Source: an uncultured Clostridia bacterium
GTDB lineage: Bacteria > Bacillota > Clostridia > UBA1381
DNA length: 64,000 nucleotides
Reading direction: 5' to 3'
Assembly: GCA_934486735.1 (NCBI GenBank)
Contig: CAKSQL010000001.1
Span: forward strand, 138,289-202,288
This document shows positions 16,450 through 25,519 of this stretch, in pieces. Made by a program: the position numbers and the translations under genes. A model generated the notes under the pieces. That model made no database searches and had not been told where the DNA came from. It saw only the letters and a program-made list of their open reading frames with translations. Positions within the stretch are counted from its first letter, which is position 1, and each line of letters opens with the position of its first letter.

Positions 16450-16475
16450 AGTATTAACGAGAGGAGTGAAAGACC

Positions 16476-17759
16476 ATGGAAATACAGGATAAGCTTAAAA
16501 TTCTGGCGGACAGCGCAAAATACGACGCGTCATGCTCGTCAAGCGGCTCAACGCGCAAAAATACCCCCGGAGGGATAGGCAATGCCGTGCCTGCCGGGAT
16601 TTGTCACAGCTTTTCCGCCGACGGCAGATGTATTTCACTTTTAAAGCTTCTTCTCACCAACTGCTGCATGTACGACTGCCAGTATTGCATAAACCGCACC
16701 TCGAACGATGTTCCGCGTGCGTCCTTTACACCGCGCGAGGTTGCCGACCTCACCATTCATTTTTACAAGCGGAATTACATCGAGGGACTTTTTTTAAGCT
16801 CCGCCATTGTAAAATCTCCCGATTATACAATGGAAAAAATGATTGAATGTCTCTCCATTCTCAGGAACGAGTACAAATTCAACGGGTATATACATGCCAA
16901 AACCATTCCGGGAGCGTCGGACGAACTTATCCGCCGGATAGGACTTTTGGCCGACCGAACCAGCGTGAACATTGAACTTCCCAGCAATGATTCACTCAAA
17001 GCATTCGCGCCGCAAAAATCAAAGGAAAATATTTTAAAACCCATGCGGCGCATTGCCGACGGCATTTTGCACAGGAAAGCCGAAATGACCGTCTACAAGC
17101 ATGCACCGGCATTTTCACCCGCAGGGCAAAGCACGCAGATGATTATCGGAGCAACGCCCGAAACCGACTACAAAATTATCACGCTTTCGGAAAATCTCTA
17201 CAGCCGATATGCGCTCAAACGTGTATACTATTCGGCATATGTCCCGATCGGAACAAATCCCCTGCTGCCGGTCACATCTCCGCCGCTCCTGCGTGAGCAC
17301 AGGCTCTACCAGGCAGATTGGCTGATGCGTTTTTACGGCTTCCGCGCGTCCGAACTTTTGGACGAGGACAACCAAAGCTTTAATAATATAACCGATCCGA
17401 AATGCGACTGGGCGCTGCGGCATTTGGAGCTTTTTCCGGTCGAAATCAATTCCGCACCGTACGAAATGCTCCTGCGAGTTCCCGGTCTCGGAGTGAGAAG
17501 TGCGCTCAAAATCGCAAAAGCGCGCCGATTCACCCGATTGCGTTTTGAGGATTTAAAAAGAATGAGAGTTTCCATGAAACGCGCAAAATATTTTATCACC
17601 TGCGGCGGAAAAACATATCAGAATATGTGGCTGCGTCAGGAGCTTGTGACTCCGCTGCTGCTTTCCGACTACAACGCCGAGGGTTATGGGCAGCTGAGTC
17701 TGTTCCCTGACAAGCCTTCAAAGGAGGATGTTGTGAAATGCATTACGGGCGAGATGTGA
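16476..17759 (+). CDS. Radical SAM protein, putative DNA modification/repair (TIGR03916 type)
   Basis: 427 aa. The radical SAM cluster motif CMYDCQYC (CX3CX2C) binds a 4Fe-4S cluster. A typical core barrel follows (NVPRASFTPREVADLTIHF, LFLSSAIVKSPDYTMEKM), and a helix-hairpin-helix DNA-binding segment is near the C-terminus (LLRVPGLGVRSALKIAKARR). This is the family found next to or fused with uracil-DNA-glycosylase-like proteins, with an expected role in DNA damage reversal related to SplB; the exact substrate is not known. It overlaps the next gene by 22 bp, so the two are translationally coupled. A palindromic operator lies in its promoter. Confidence 0.88.
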   Translation: MEIQDKLKILADSAKYDASCSSSGSTRKNTPGGIGNAVPAGICHSFSADGRCISLLKLLLTNCCMYDCQYCINRTSNDVPRASFTPREVADLTIHFYKRNYIEGLFLSSAIVKSPDYTMEKMIECLSILRNEYKFNGYIHAKTIPGASDELIRRIGLLADRTSVNIELPSNDSLKAFAPQKSKENILKPMRRIADGILHRKAEMTVYKHAPAFSPAGQSTQMIIGATPETDYKIITLSENLYSRYALKRVYYSAYVPIGTNPLLPVTSPPLLREHRLYQADWLMRFYGFRASELLDEDNQSFNNITDPKCDWALRHLELFPVEINSAPYEMLLRVPGLGVRSALKIAKARRFTRLRFEDLKRMRVSMKRAKYFITCGGKTYQNMWLRQELVTPLLLSDYNAEGYGQLSLFPDKPSKEDVVKCITGEM

Positions 17760-18499
17760 TTTACCTTTATGACGGCAGCTTTGACGGTCTTTTGAACGCC
17801 GTTTTTGACAGCTATTACAATCGGGAAATACCTGTTGCGATTGAAAGCGGCGAAAACATTCAGGAAGATTTGTTTTGCGACATAGTAACCATAGTCTCCG
17901 ATTCCGACAAGGCGGAGCGTGTTTATAAATCAATAAAAAACAAAATTTCACCTGCCGCACTCGAAAATATATATTACACATATCTGTCGGACACGCTTTC
18001 AAAAGGCAGATTGTGCCTGGATTATATCCGCGCCGGCTACAAATTCGGCAAAAATGTGGATATGCACGTGAACATTCCGTGTGTGACCGCGGTTGCCGAC
18101 GCGGTTCTGCGTGTCAAAAACGAATCCTATCAATATCTTCAGTTCGTGCGTTTTTCCGAACTGGAGGGCGGAGTGTTTTACAGTGAAATAGAGCCGAAAT
18201 GCAACATTCTTTCACTGATTGCTACGCATTTTGAAAATCGGCTGTCCAATATGCCATGGATGATTCATGACATCGGACGTAAAATATGTATGGTTTACAA
18301 CGGTAAGTATTGCTATCTGACTCCTACCGATAAAATACCGTCGGTGAAGTATTCGGAAAACGAACTTTTATGCCGCAGTCTGTGGAAAAAATTCTATAAT
18401 ACAATCGAGATAAAAGAGCGGCACAACGAACGCTGCCGCATAAGCCACATGCCCAAGCGCTATTGGAAACATATGACCGAATTTGAGGTTGAAAAATAA
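17738..18499 (+). CDS. DUF4130-type partner protein of the radical SAM enzyme (TIGR03915 type)
   Basis: 253 aa. The whole chain matches the DUF4130 family: IYLYDGSFDGLLNAVFDSYY at the N-terminus, then YLQFVRFSELEGGVFYSEIEPKCN, HFENRLSNMPWMIHDIGRK and a basic C-terminal end (CRISHMPKRYWKHMTEF). In many genomes this domain is fused to a uracil-DNA glycosylase domain; here the protein stops after DUF4130, the short form. AAAGGAGG lies 10 nt before the ATG, inside the end of the upstream gene. It is probably a DNA repair component working with the radical SAM protein. Confidence 0.88.
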   Translation: MHYGRDVIYLYDGSFDGLLNAVFDSYYNREIPVAIESGENIQEDLFCDIVTIVSDSDKAERVYKSIKNKISPAALENIYYTYLSDTLSKGRLCLDYIRAGYKFGKNVDMHVNIPCVTAVADAVLRVKNESYQYLQFVRFSELEGGVFYSEIEPKCNILSLIATHFENRLSNMPWMIHDIGRKICMVYNGKYCYLTPTDKIPSVKYSENELLCRSLWKKFYNTIEIKERHNERCRISHMPKRYWKHMTEFEVEK

Positions 18500-18581
18500 C
18501 AAAAATTTTATTGCTTATCCGAAAAACTCGATTTATGCAATAAAAAGTTTATGCAATAGAAAGTTTTTTCATGTTTAATGC

Positions 18582-18628
18582 AAAAACCGGACAAAAATTC
18601 GAAAAATTACGAATTTTGCCCGGTTTTT
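18582..18628. terminator. Bidirectional terminator between the repair pair and fba
   Basis: AAAAACCGG-A-CAAAAATTCG pairs with CGAATTTTG-C-CCGGTTTTT (arms 18582-18601 and 18610-18628). A and T runs on both sides allow use from both convergent genes. Confidence 0.85.
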
Positions 18629-18642
18629 ATTTAAATTTATTT

Positions 18643-19506
18643 TTATGCCTTGTTTACTGAGCCGAACAATTCCATCTTTTCCTTAACGATAGTCTTGATT
18701 GCCTCGCAGCCCGGTGCAAGAAGCTTTCTCGGGTCAAATCCTTTACCCTGGAGGTCCTTGCCCTCTTCGATGTACTTACGTGTTGCAGCCTGGAAGTAGA
18801 GTTGGCACTCTGTATTTACATTGATTTTTGCAACGCCCAGCGAAATAGCCTTCTTTATCATATCAGCCGGGATGCCTGTGCCGCCGTGCAGTACCAGCGG
18901 AAGGTCGCCTGTCAAAGCCTTTGTTGCAGCAAGAGCGTCAAAGTCAAGACCTTTCCAGTTAGCCGGATATTTACCATGAATATTTCCGATACCTGCAGCT
19001 AAAAAGTCTACGCCCAAGTCAGCAATTGCCTTACATTCGTTCGGATCTGCAACCTCGCCTGCGCCGATTACGCCGTCCTCCTCGCCGCCGATTGAACCAA
19101 CCTCTGCCTCAAGAGAGATACCTTTTTCATGGCAGATTTTAACAAGTTCCTTTGTTTTTGCAATGTTTTCTTCAATCGGATAATGTGAACCGTCGAACAT
19201 GATTGAAGAAAATCCCGCATCGATACACTTGAAACAGCCTTCGTATGTGCCATGGTCAAGGTGGAGTGCTACCGGAACGGTTATATTCATCTCCTCAACC
19301 ATTGCCTTTACCATAGCGGCAACCGTCTTGAAGCCTGTCATGTACTTGCCTGCGCCCTCGGAAACGCCGAGGATAACCGGTGAATTGTTCTCCTGCGCGG
19401 TTTGCAGAATCATTTTGGTCCATTCCAAGTTGTTTATATTGAACTGACCAACCGCATATTTACCTGCTACCGCCTTTTTTAACATTTCTGTTGCTGAAAC
19501 TAACAT
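18643..19506 (-). CDS. fba: Class II fructose-bisphosphate aldolase
   Basis: 287 aa from the ATG at 19506 (MLVSATEMLKKAVAGKYAVG), which has AAGGAGG 8 nt upstream; the frame is open 41 codons further but has no start signal. The enzyme cleaves fructose 1,6-bisphosphate in glycolysis. The metal-binding HLDHG, the GGEEDG loop, the HGKYP site, LHGGTGIP and the NVNTECQ phosphate-binding segment show an intact zinc aldolase. It is probably highly expressed. Confidence 0.97.
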   Translation of the reverse strand: MLVSATEMLKKAVAGKYAVGQFNINNLEWTKMILQTAQENNSPVILGVSEGAGKYMTGFKTVAAMVKAMVEEMNITVPVALHLDHGTYEGCFKCIDAGFSSIMFDGSHYPIEENIAKTKELVKICHEKGISLEAEVGSIGGEEDGVIGAGEVADPNECKAIADLGVDFLAAGIGNIHGKYPANWKGLDFDALAATKALTGDLPLVLHGGTGIPADMIKKAISLGVAKINVNTECQLYFQAATRKYIEEGKDLQGKGFDPRKLLAPGCEAIKTIVKEKMELFGSVNKA

Positions 19507-19599
19507 AGTTAATTTCCTCCTTCTGAAAATTGTTTCATAAGCAATTGCAAAATGTACATCCTGCAAATTGCTTAAAAATTTGTTTTGCCGATACAACGT

Positions 19600-19629
19600 C
19601 TTATACCGGCAATATTTAATGAGATGCAA
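19600..19629 (-). promoter_or_regulatory. Possible fba promoter
   Basis: Minus-strand TTGCAT (19624-19629), an 18-bp spacer and TATAAG (19600-19605), giving a leader of about 90 nt. The -10 lies within a short GCCGGTAT/TATCGGC inverted repeat. Confidence 0.4.
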
Positions 19630-19657
19630 GCAGCCCGAAAGCTGTCGCTCATCCCTA

Positions 19658-20260
19658 TTAAACCTGTTTTTTTATTGTTATTCCCTCGTCGAGAATCCTT
19701 TCAAGCTCCTCGTCCGACGGAGTAATCTTCATGCTTGACCTGCAATCGCGGCAGATGAGTATGATTCTTTCATTCTCCTCGTCCAGATTTATCGCAATAT
19801 TGTCAGATCCGCACTCGCAATGTATCTCATTGCACGCATTCATTCCCTCAAGCACCTCATATGTATCGATCACGATGCCGTCGTCTCCGTATGCCGACGA
19901 TATTTCCGAAAATGTGCGTTCCTGTTCCTTAATCGCTTTGTTGATTCTTTCCGCATCCCCTGCAAAAAATAATTTTATCCCCGACTCGGGGCAGCAAAGC
20001 TCCAGATATTTTCTCGACCAAAACGCTGATTTTGTAATGACAAGTTCATGAGTTGTGCAGCAAATAGGGCATTCCGCCGCTATTTTATATTTGTCCTTAT
20101 ACGGCGTTATCGATGCCGCCTGCTTTTTGCAATATCCCGTTCCGCAGCAAAGCTCTGCGGCACTTCCCCCTGAGAAATCGAATATATTCAGTGTTCTCCC
20201 TGTCACCGCTCCGCATGCCGGGCACATATACGCAACAAACTGATTCATTTTTTCTATCAT
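19658..20260 (-). CDS. Conserved-type zinc-ribbon protein of unknown function
   Basis: 200 aa from the ATG at 20260 (MIEKMNQFVAYMC); GGGAGG lies 12 nt upstream. The protein has five Cys clusters: CPACG (near residue 13), CCGTGYC (about 39), CPICC (about 65), CECG (about 149) and CRDC (about 170), so it probably folds as two or three zinc ribbons, with a helical acidic region between (about 105-135). No enzyme motif is seen. It lies between an OGG-type glycosylase upstream (12 bp beyond the longest frame) and fba, on the same strand, so it may be cotranscribed with the glycosylase. A nucleic-acid-binding or regulatory role would fit, but I do not recognise the family. Confidence 0.7.
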   Translation of the reverse strand: MIEKMNQFVAYMCPACGAVTGRTLNIFDFSGGSAAELCCGTGYCKKQAASITPYKDKYKIAAECPICCTTHELVITKSAFWSRKYLELCCPESGIKLFFAGDAERINKAIKEQERTFSEISSAYGDDGIVIDTYEVLEGMNACNEIHCECGSDNIAINLDEENERIILICRDCRSSMKITPSDEELERILDEGITIKKQV

Positions 20261-20302
20261 AAAAACATATTTCCTCCCGGGCGCAGCCAAGCTTTCGGAT
20301 AT

Positions 20303-21178
20303 TTATACTCCAAGCTTATTTTCTCTTGCATAAAAAAATAAATATTGCTGCGCAAATCCTCCCAAATCTCCGAAATGCCGGCTTGCAAATTCGGAAATGG
20401 TTTTTATGCTCTGCTTTTCGCCGCCGAAATAGCACATTTCCATTATCCGTTTCATCCAGACATCCACCGGAAAGCTGTCATATTTCCCGAGCCCGAAAAG
20501 CAATACGCAATCGGCAACCTTTTCACCGACTCCATTTATCCTCATTAATATTTTCTTCGCCTGTACGGTTGATACCGAGCTTAAATTTTCGTATGACATT
20601 TCATTGTCGGTCAGAAATTTTTGTGCCGCATCGAGTATATACTTATCCCGAAATCCGGCACGAATAACCGCCAAATCCTCACAACTCAGCTCAGCTGTTC
20701 TCTCCGGCGTCGGAAATGCATATCTGACCTTTCCCATATACTCTATCTTTTCGCCAAACTCACTGCAAAAAAGCTCTACGATTTTTTTTATTCTCGGAAT
20801 GTTATTTGATGCCGAAATTATAAAGGAAACAATACATTCCCAAAGCTGTTGTCTCAAGATCCGTATGCCTGTACCAAATTCGAATGCCGACAAAAGCTTT
20901 TCATCCCCTGCCAAATTTCGGCGGACAGCTCCGTAATCTCTGCCCATATCAAAATAATCGTACCAGATATCTTTAAAATCCTTTTCGGAAGTTTCAAAGA
21001 ATATCACCCGATTTTCTTCCTGCTTTATTTTAAGCGCTCTGCCGAGTGCGACGCCCTCATAGCTGCCGTCCTCGCAAAAATTCCACCTGAAGCACTGACC
21101 GCAGTCGAATATGTCACAAAGCTTAAAATCGCTCGGATTTTTCAATATTAAGTTGTTGTTTTCATATGTAATATCCAT
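20303..21178 (-). CDS. OGG/AlkA-type DNA glycosylase (8-oxoguanine)
   Basis: 291 aa from the ATG at 21178; a TTG five codons upstream is an alternative start. The N-terminal OGG domain (FDCGQCFRWNFCEDGSYEGVA) and the helix-hairpin-helix GVGEKVADCVLLFGLG are present. The catalytic Lys of OGG1-type bifunctional glycosylases is K220 and the catalytic Asp is D239 (FPVDVWMKR), so it should excise 8-oxoguanine and nick the strand. Length and order match bacterial OGG1-like proteins of Clostridia. Confidence 0.9.
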   Translation of the reverse strand: MDITYENNNLILKNPSDFKLCDIFDCGQCFRWNFCEDGSYEGVALGRALKIKQEENRVIFFETSEKDFKDIWYDYFDMGRDYGAVRRNLAGDEKLLSAFEFGTGIRILRQQLWECIVSFIISASNNIPRIKKIVELFCSEFGEKIEYMGKVRYAFPTPERTAELSCEDLAVIRAGFRDKYILDAAQKFLTDNEMSYENLSSVSTVQAKKILMRINGVGEKVADCVLLFGLGKYDSFPVDVWMKRIMEMCYFGGEKQSIKTISEFASRHFGDLGGFAQQYLFFYARENKLGV

Positions 21179-21232
21179 AACAGTCCCGCTCAATATTTAA
21201 TCCGACAGTATTTGATAACCATTGCCTTATTC

Positions 21233-21261
21233 ATTATAACACATTAATTAGTCTATATCAA
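21233..21261 (-). promoter_or_regulatory. Promoter of the glycosylase and zinc-ribbon genes
   Basis: Minus-strand TTGATA (21256-21261), 17 bp, TATAAT (21233-21238). Confidence 0.7.
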
Positions 21262-21289
21262 CAAATTTATAAAAAATTTGTAAAATTCG

Positions 21290-21319
21290 TAGACTTAAAG
21301 CATATCTTTGTGGTATACT
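21290..21319 (+). promoter_or_regulatory. Promoter of the M18 aminopeptidase gene
   Basis: Extended -10 TGGTATACT with TATACT at 21314-21319, and a weak -35 (TAGACT, 21290-21295; 18-bp spacer). Confidence 0.5.
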
Positions 21320-21356
21320 ATGTAATAAGATAGCTAATCATGAAAGGATGTTAAAT

Positions 21357-22766
21357 ATGACAGACAAGGAATATTATGAAAAAATGAGCTATAAGCCCCA
21401 ATGTGTATACGATGAACTGACTTCGGAGCAGACGCGCGAAATGCTTGAATTGTGCGACCGCTACCGCGAATTTCTCGACAGCGGCAAGACCGAGCGTGAA
21501 TGTGTACAAATCAGCGAGGACGCAGCAAAAAAGAACGGTTTTGTCCGTCTTGAGGAGGTTGATTCCTTAAAGCCGGGTGACAAAGTCTACACAATCAACC
21601 GCGAAAAGAATATACTTCTTGCCGTAATCGGCACCGACAGTCTTGAAAATGGTGTAAATATTGTCGGAGCACACATAGATTCTCCGCGTCTTGACCTAAA
21701 GCAAAATCCGCTCTATGAGAGCAACGGAATGGCGCTTTTCAAAACTCACTACTACGGCGGAATCAAAAAATATCAATGGCCCGCAATGCCTTTGGCGCTC
21801 CATGGAGTTGTCTGCACGCAAAACGGCGAAAAGGTTGAAATTACAATCGGCGAAAAGGACACCGACCCTGTATTCTGCGTAACCGACCTGCTGCCGCATT
21901 TGGCAAAGGATCAGATGTCCAAAAAGATGACCGAGGGAATAGAGGGCGAGGCTCTGAACATTTTAATCGGTGGAACAGCTGTTCCGGCATCGGACATTTC
22001 GGATAGAGTAAAGCTTAAAATCCTCAGCATATTAAATACCATGTACGGCATAAGCGAAAAAGATTTCCTGTCCGCCGAGCTTGAGGCAGTCCCGGCATTC
22101 AAGGCAAGAAATGTCGGATTTGACGAAAGCTTTGTCGGAGCTTACGGGCAGGACGACAGAGTGTGTGCCTTTACCGCTCTGGAAAGCATTTTAAAAATCG
22201 AAGCGCCCCAAAGAACGGCTGTGTGTCTTTTGGTGGACAAGGAAGAAATCGGCTCTGTCGGGAACACCGGTATGCTCTCGACTTTCTTTGAAATGACCCT
22301 TGCCGAGATGCTTGAAAAGGAGCAGGGCAGCTGCTCGGTAACAGCCATGAACAGAATGATAAGAAACTCGGCGTGCCTGTCCTCCGATGTCGGCGCAGCT
22401 GTCGACCCGAATTATGAGCAGGTATTCGAAAAGCAGAATGCAGCTTTTGCAGGACATGGAATGGTCCTGATGAAATATACCGGTTCACGCGGAAAATCGG
22501 GCGCAAGCGATGCATCAGCCGAATTTGTATCGGCAATCGCAAGAATTTTGGACAAGGAAAAGGTTATCTGGCAGACAAGCGAGCTTGGTAAGGTAGACCA
22601 GGGCGGCGGCGGCACAATCGCCATGTACGTTGCAAATCTTAATATGGACGTCATCGACTGCGGCGTGCCCGTTCTCAGCATGCACTCACCGTTCGAAGTG
22701 ACCGCGAAAGGCGATATATATATGGCATACAAGTCATATCTTGCATTCTACAAACACATGAACTAA
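21357..22766 (+). CDS. M18 family aspartyl/leucyl aminopeptidase
   Basis: 469 aa from the ATG at 21357 (MTDKEYYEKM), with AAAGG 9 nt upstream; the ATG three codons earlier would sit directly on the ribosome site. M18 peptidases are dinuclear metal aminopeptidases of the cytoplasm. The metal and catalytic signatures are visible: GAHIDSPRLDL (first His and Asp), YGQDDRV (bridging Asp), LVDKEEIGSVGNTG (Glu pair) and the C-terminal MHSPFEVT His. Length is typical. Confidence 0.95.
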   Translation: MTDKEYYEKMSYKPQCVYDELTSEQTREMLELCDRYREFLDSGKTERECVQISEDAAKKNGFVRLEEVDSLKPGDKVYTINREKNILLAVIGTDSLENGVNIVGAHIDSPRLDLKQNPLYESNGMALFKTHYYGGIKKYQWPAMPLALHGVVCTQNGEKVEITIGEKDTDPVFCVTDLLPHLAKDQMSKKMTEGIEGEALNILIGGTAVPASDISDRVKLKILSILNTMYGISEKDFLSAELEAVPAFKARNVGFDESFVGAYGQDDRVCAFTALESILKIEAPQRTAVCLLVDKEEIGSVGNTGMLSTFFEMTLAEMLEKEQGSCSVTAMNRMIRNSACLSSDVGAAVDPNYEQVFEKQNAAFAGHGMVLMKYTGSRGKSGASDASAEFVSAIARILDKEKVIWQTSELGKVDQGGGGTIAMYVANLNMDVIDCGVPVLSMHSPFEVTAKGDIYMAYKSYLAFYKHMN

Positions 22767-22775
22767 CTAAAAAAA

Positions 22776-22818
22776 GATTCGGAGTACTCCGCGTGGGGCA
22801 CTCCGAATCCTTTTTTTA
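22776..22818. terminator. Bidirectional terminator between M18 and the dehydrogenase
   Basis: GATTCGGAGT (22776-22785) pairs with ACTCCGAATC (22800-22809), flanked by an A run on the left and T7 on the right. Confidence 0.88.
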
Positions 22819-23841
22819 GTCATTAGGCAATATTATAAACTTGCCTTTTCTTCTCAATTCCTTATCCGCCAAAATCTGCGGCAGCTTATCCAAGCCTGCT
22901 GTCTCATATATCATAGAGCTTACATCGATTCGCTTACCGTCAATCATATCAACCGCTCTTTTTTGCGTGTACGGATTTATGTACGATGCTTTGATCTCGA
23001 TTTCCTTTTTGAAAATCTCAAAGGGCTTTACCTTAATTGTATCCTCCGGGGCGGTCAGTCCGAAGAACATAACAACCGATTTTTTCCCGGCGATATGAAT
23101 TGCCTGCTCCATCGTCTCGGTTCGTCCGACGCACTCAATCACCTTTGTTATGCGCGTGATACCGCTCTTTTTCAAGGCATCGTCCACATCCTCCGCCATA
23201 GGATTTATGCAAAGCTCCGCTCCGAGTTCAGCAGCAATTCTGCACTTTTCATCATTCGGCTCGATTGCGATAATTTTTGCAGCGCCGGCTCTTTTTGCCA
23301 GCTGGAGCATGATAAGTCCGATCATGCCGCACCCGATTACCGCGACCGTATCATCGGTCTTTATATCGCACAGATCGATTCCATGCATGCAGCACGAAAC
23401 CGGCTCGCTCATCGCCGCCTCCTCAAACGAAGTTGTGTCGGCGATTTTGTAGACCTGGCTCTGCGGCACTGCGCAATATTGCTCAAAGCCGCCGTTCACC
23501 GTTGTGCCTATCCCTATCATATTTTCGCAAAAGTGTCCTATCGCGTTCCTGCAATAATAACAGTTTCCGCAAAGCTTGTTTGGGTCAATGCAGACCCTGT
23601 CACCTGTTTTAATATCCCGAACATCGCTCCCCACCTCGGTCACAACTCCGGCAAATTCATGTCCGAGAACTGTTCCGGCAGGAGTCGGAGCCGCACCCTC
23701 GTCTCCCTCGCAGATATGAATATCGGTGCCGCATATTCCGCATGCCATCACCTTAACCACAACCTCGTCCGCCTTTGCCATCGGCATGCCGATATCCTCT
23801 ATTTTTATATCGTGTTTTCCGTAAAATACCGCTGCTTTCAT
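22816..23841 (-). CDS. Zinc-dependent medium-chain dehydrogenase (sorbitol/threonine dehydrogenase-like)
   Basis: 341 aa from the ATG at 23841 (MKAAVFYGKHD), with GGAG 6 nt upstream; an in-frame ATG 12 bp earlier sits too close to its AGGAG. The catalytic-zinc ligands are in ACGICGTD and GHEFAG, the structural zinc in CGNCYYCRNAIGHFC, and the NAD(P)-binding fold in VAVIGCGMIGLI. The acid in AIEPND after the second beta strand suggests NAD preference. It oxidises or reduces a polyol or similar alcohol; the substrate is not determined. It follows the GDPD-PHP gene by 66 bp and may share its promoter. Confidence 0.9.
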   Translation of the reverse strand: MKAAVFYGKHDIKIEDIGMPMAKADEVVVKVMACGICGTDIHICEGDEGAAPTPAGTVLGHEFAGVVTEVGSDVRDIKTGDRVCIDPNKLCGNCYYCRNAIGHFCENMIGIGTTVNGGFEQYCAVPQSQVYKIADTTSFEEAAMSEPVSCCMHGIDLCDIKTDDTVAVIGCGMIGLIMLQLAKRAGAAKIIAIEPNDEKCRIAAELGAELCINPMAEDVDDALKKSGITRITKVIECVGRTETMEQAIHIAGKKSVVMFFGLTAPEDTIKVKPFEIFKKEIEIKASYINPYTQKRAVDMIDGKRIDVSSMIYETAGLDKLPQILADKELRRKGKFIILPND

Positions 23842-23907
23842 AATAATCTCCATACTCTCCTTTCGCCGCCGTTCGCGGCATTAATTCATAAAAGTTTTTT
23901 AAAGTTC

Positions 23908-25500
23908 CTATTCAATCGTGCATTGTATCGGACATCTGTCTTTATAGTAATATACATTCTCGAATCCCATTTTTGCAAGACATGCATACAATTCGTCAAA
24001 GCTGTTCGATGCATTTTCCGCAATATGCGCATCCGACCCGCTCGTTATGAGATATCCGCCCATATCCTTATACATTTTTATTATGCTCTCATTCGGCATA
24101 AACTCCGGATATTCGCTGCCGTCATACACATTTGAGCTGTTTACTTCAAGTGCGATTCCGTGCCCGATAATATATTTTAAAATAGCTTTTATCTTGTCCT
24201 CGTATCTGCTCAAGTCCACCTTTATGCCATATTTTCCGCTTATATATCTCAGCGGACATGTCAAATGCGCAAGCACATCGATATCACAGCTTTCAAGCAT
24301 GGAAAGCATATCGTCAAAATATTTATTCATGTAATTCAAAACAGTACCGTATTCCATTTTTGAGAAGTCTATTCTCGAGTACGGAATCTCGTAATTTTTA
24401 AACTTCACTGCGTGGACAGAGCCTATAATCACATCGAAGTTATATTTTTCGATAATCCTGTCCGTCACCTCCGGATGCCAAAAACCTTCTCCTATTTCCA
24501 CGCCATGCAAAACACGGATTCTGCCATCCTTGTCAGCCGCTTTTGCGGCTGCAATCGATTGCTCCGCAATGTCGTCAAGCGGTATTTCTTTCCAATACTC
24601 AATATCCAGATGGTCAGTCACCGCAAAACCCGCCATTTTGCGTTCCAGTTCCGCACTTCGCATTTTGCCCACCTCGCACTCGGAATCGTGCGACGCTTTC
24701 GAGTGGGTGTGCATGTCATAACGCTTATTTTTATTCAAAATCGGCTTGATTGTGCCGTCTGTCTCTACAATATCGGGGGCAAGCCGCCGCTCCGCATCGT
24801 AAAAGCTTTCATAGTCACTCAAAAGCCATATTCCCAATTTGGCATACCTTTTCACAAGCTGTGCCGATTTTTCATCGGCAAACGGGATTTTTACCCAACC
24901 GGTATTTTCGCATTTGTATGGCAGCCAGACCGTAAGCTTTCCGTCCGGTACGATATTGCACAGCTCCTTCAAAATATCCTCCGTCACCGCTCCGTCATAA
25001 TCAATCGTAATTTCCGGCTGATCCGAAACATATCTTTTTATAAACTCCATACTGTTCGAGGTTACGGATACGCAATCCGCATATTCTCTCACCTGCGCCA
25101 AAACCAAATTCAATATTTCCTCCGGAAAGGCTTGTATTTTATTATCAATTTTAAGCCTTATTCCCTTATCTTTTGCAAGTCTCAGCAGATCTTCAAAAAG
25201 CGGCAGCCTTTCGCCGCGGTATTTTTTTGAAAAAAAGATACCGAAATCATACAAAAGCGCATCATCATATGTTATATCGTTAATGCATACCTTTTCTTCA
25301 AGTTCTGCGCCGTCCTCTTTTCGCGCTGTCCGATTTATATATTTATCGTGAAGCACCACAATTTTTTTATCCCTTGTGTACTCCAAGTCCAGCTCCGCCA
25401 CACTGTACCCCTGTGCGGCGGCGCAGCGAAATGCGGAAAGCGTATTTTCCGGGCATTCGCTCGCGACACCCTTATGTGCCTGTAATTTAATATTTTTCAA
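23908..25500 (-). CDS. Fusion of glycerophosphodiester phosphodiesterase and PHP-type phosphoesterase
   Basis: 530 aa from the TTG at 25500, with GAGGG 7 nt upstream. Residues about 1-250 are a GDPD barrel: AHKG (usually HRG, so the Arg is replaced by Lys), ENT, ELDLEYTRDKKIVVLHD. The end of this part (TDGTIKPILNKNKRYD) leads straight into a PHP domain, about 262-510, with a full metal-site set: MHTHSKASHDSE, VTDHLD, HGVEIGEG, GSVHAVKF, AHLTC and SGSDAHI, closest to HisJ-type histidinol phosphatases. Both active sites look complete. It may hydrolyse a glycerophosphodiester and then a sugar or polyol phosphate; the paired neighbour dehydrogenase and divergent DeoR regulator fit glycerol or polyol phosphate use. 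The substrate is inference. Confidence 0.85.
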   Translation of the reverse strand: MKNIKLQAHKGVASECPENTLSAFRCAAAQGYSVAELDLEYTRDKKIVVLHDKYINRTARKEDGAELEEKVCINDITYDDALLYDFGIFFSKKYRGERLPLFEDLLRLAKDKGIRLKIDNKIQAFPEEILNLVLAQVREYADCVSVTSNSMEFIKRYVSDQPEITIDYDGAVTEDILKELCNIVPDGKLTVWLPYKCENTGWVKIPFADEKSAQLVKRYAKLGIWLLSDYESFYDAERRLAPDIVETDGTIKPILNKNKRYDMHTHSKASHDSECEVGKMRSAELERKMAGFAVTDHLDIEYWKEIPLDDIAEQSIAAAKAADKDGRIRVLHGVEIGEGFWHPEVTDRIIEKYNFDVIIGSVHAVKFKNYEIPYSRIDFSKMEYGTVLNYMNKYFDDMLSMLESCDIDVLAHLTCPLRYISGKYGIKVDLSRYEDKIKAILKYIIGHGIALEVNSSNVYDGSEYPEFMPNESIIKMYKDMGGYLITSGSDAHIAENASNSFDELYACLAKMGFENVYYYKDRCPIQCTIE

Positions 25501-25519
25501 ATTAATCACCCTCAAGCTA

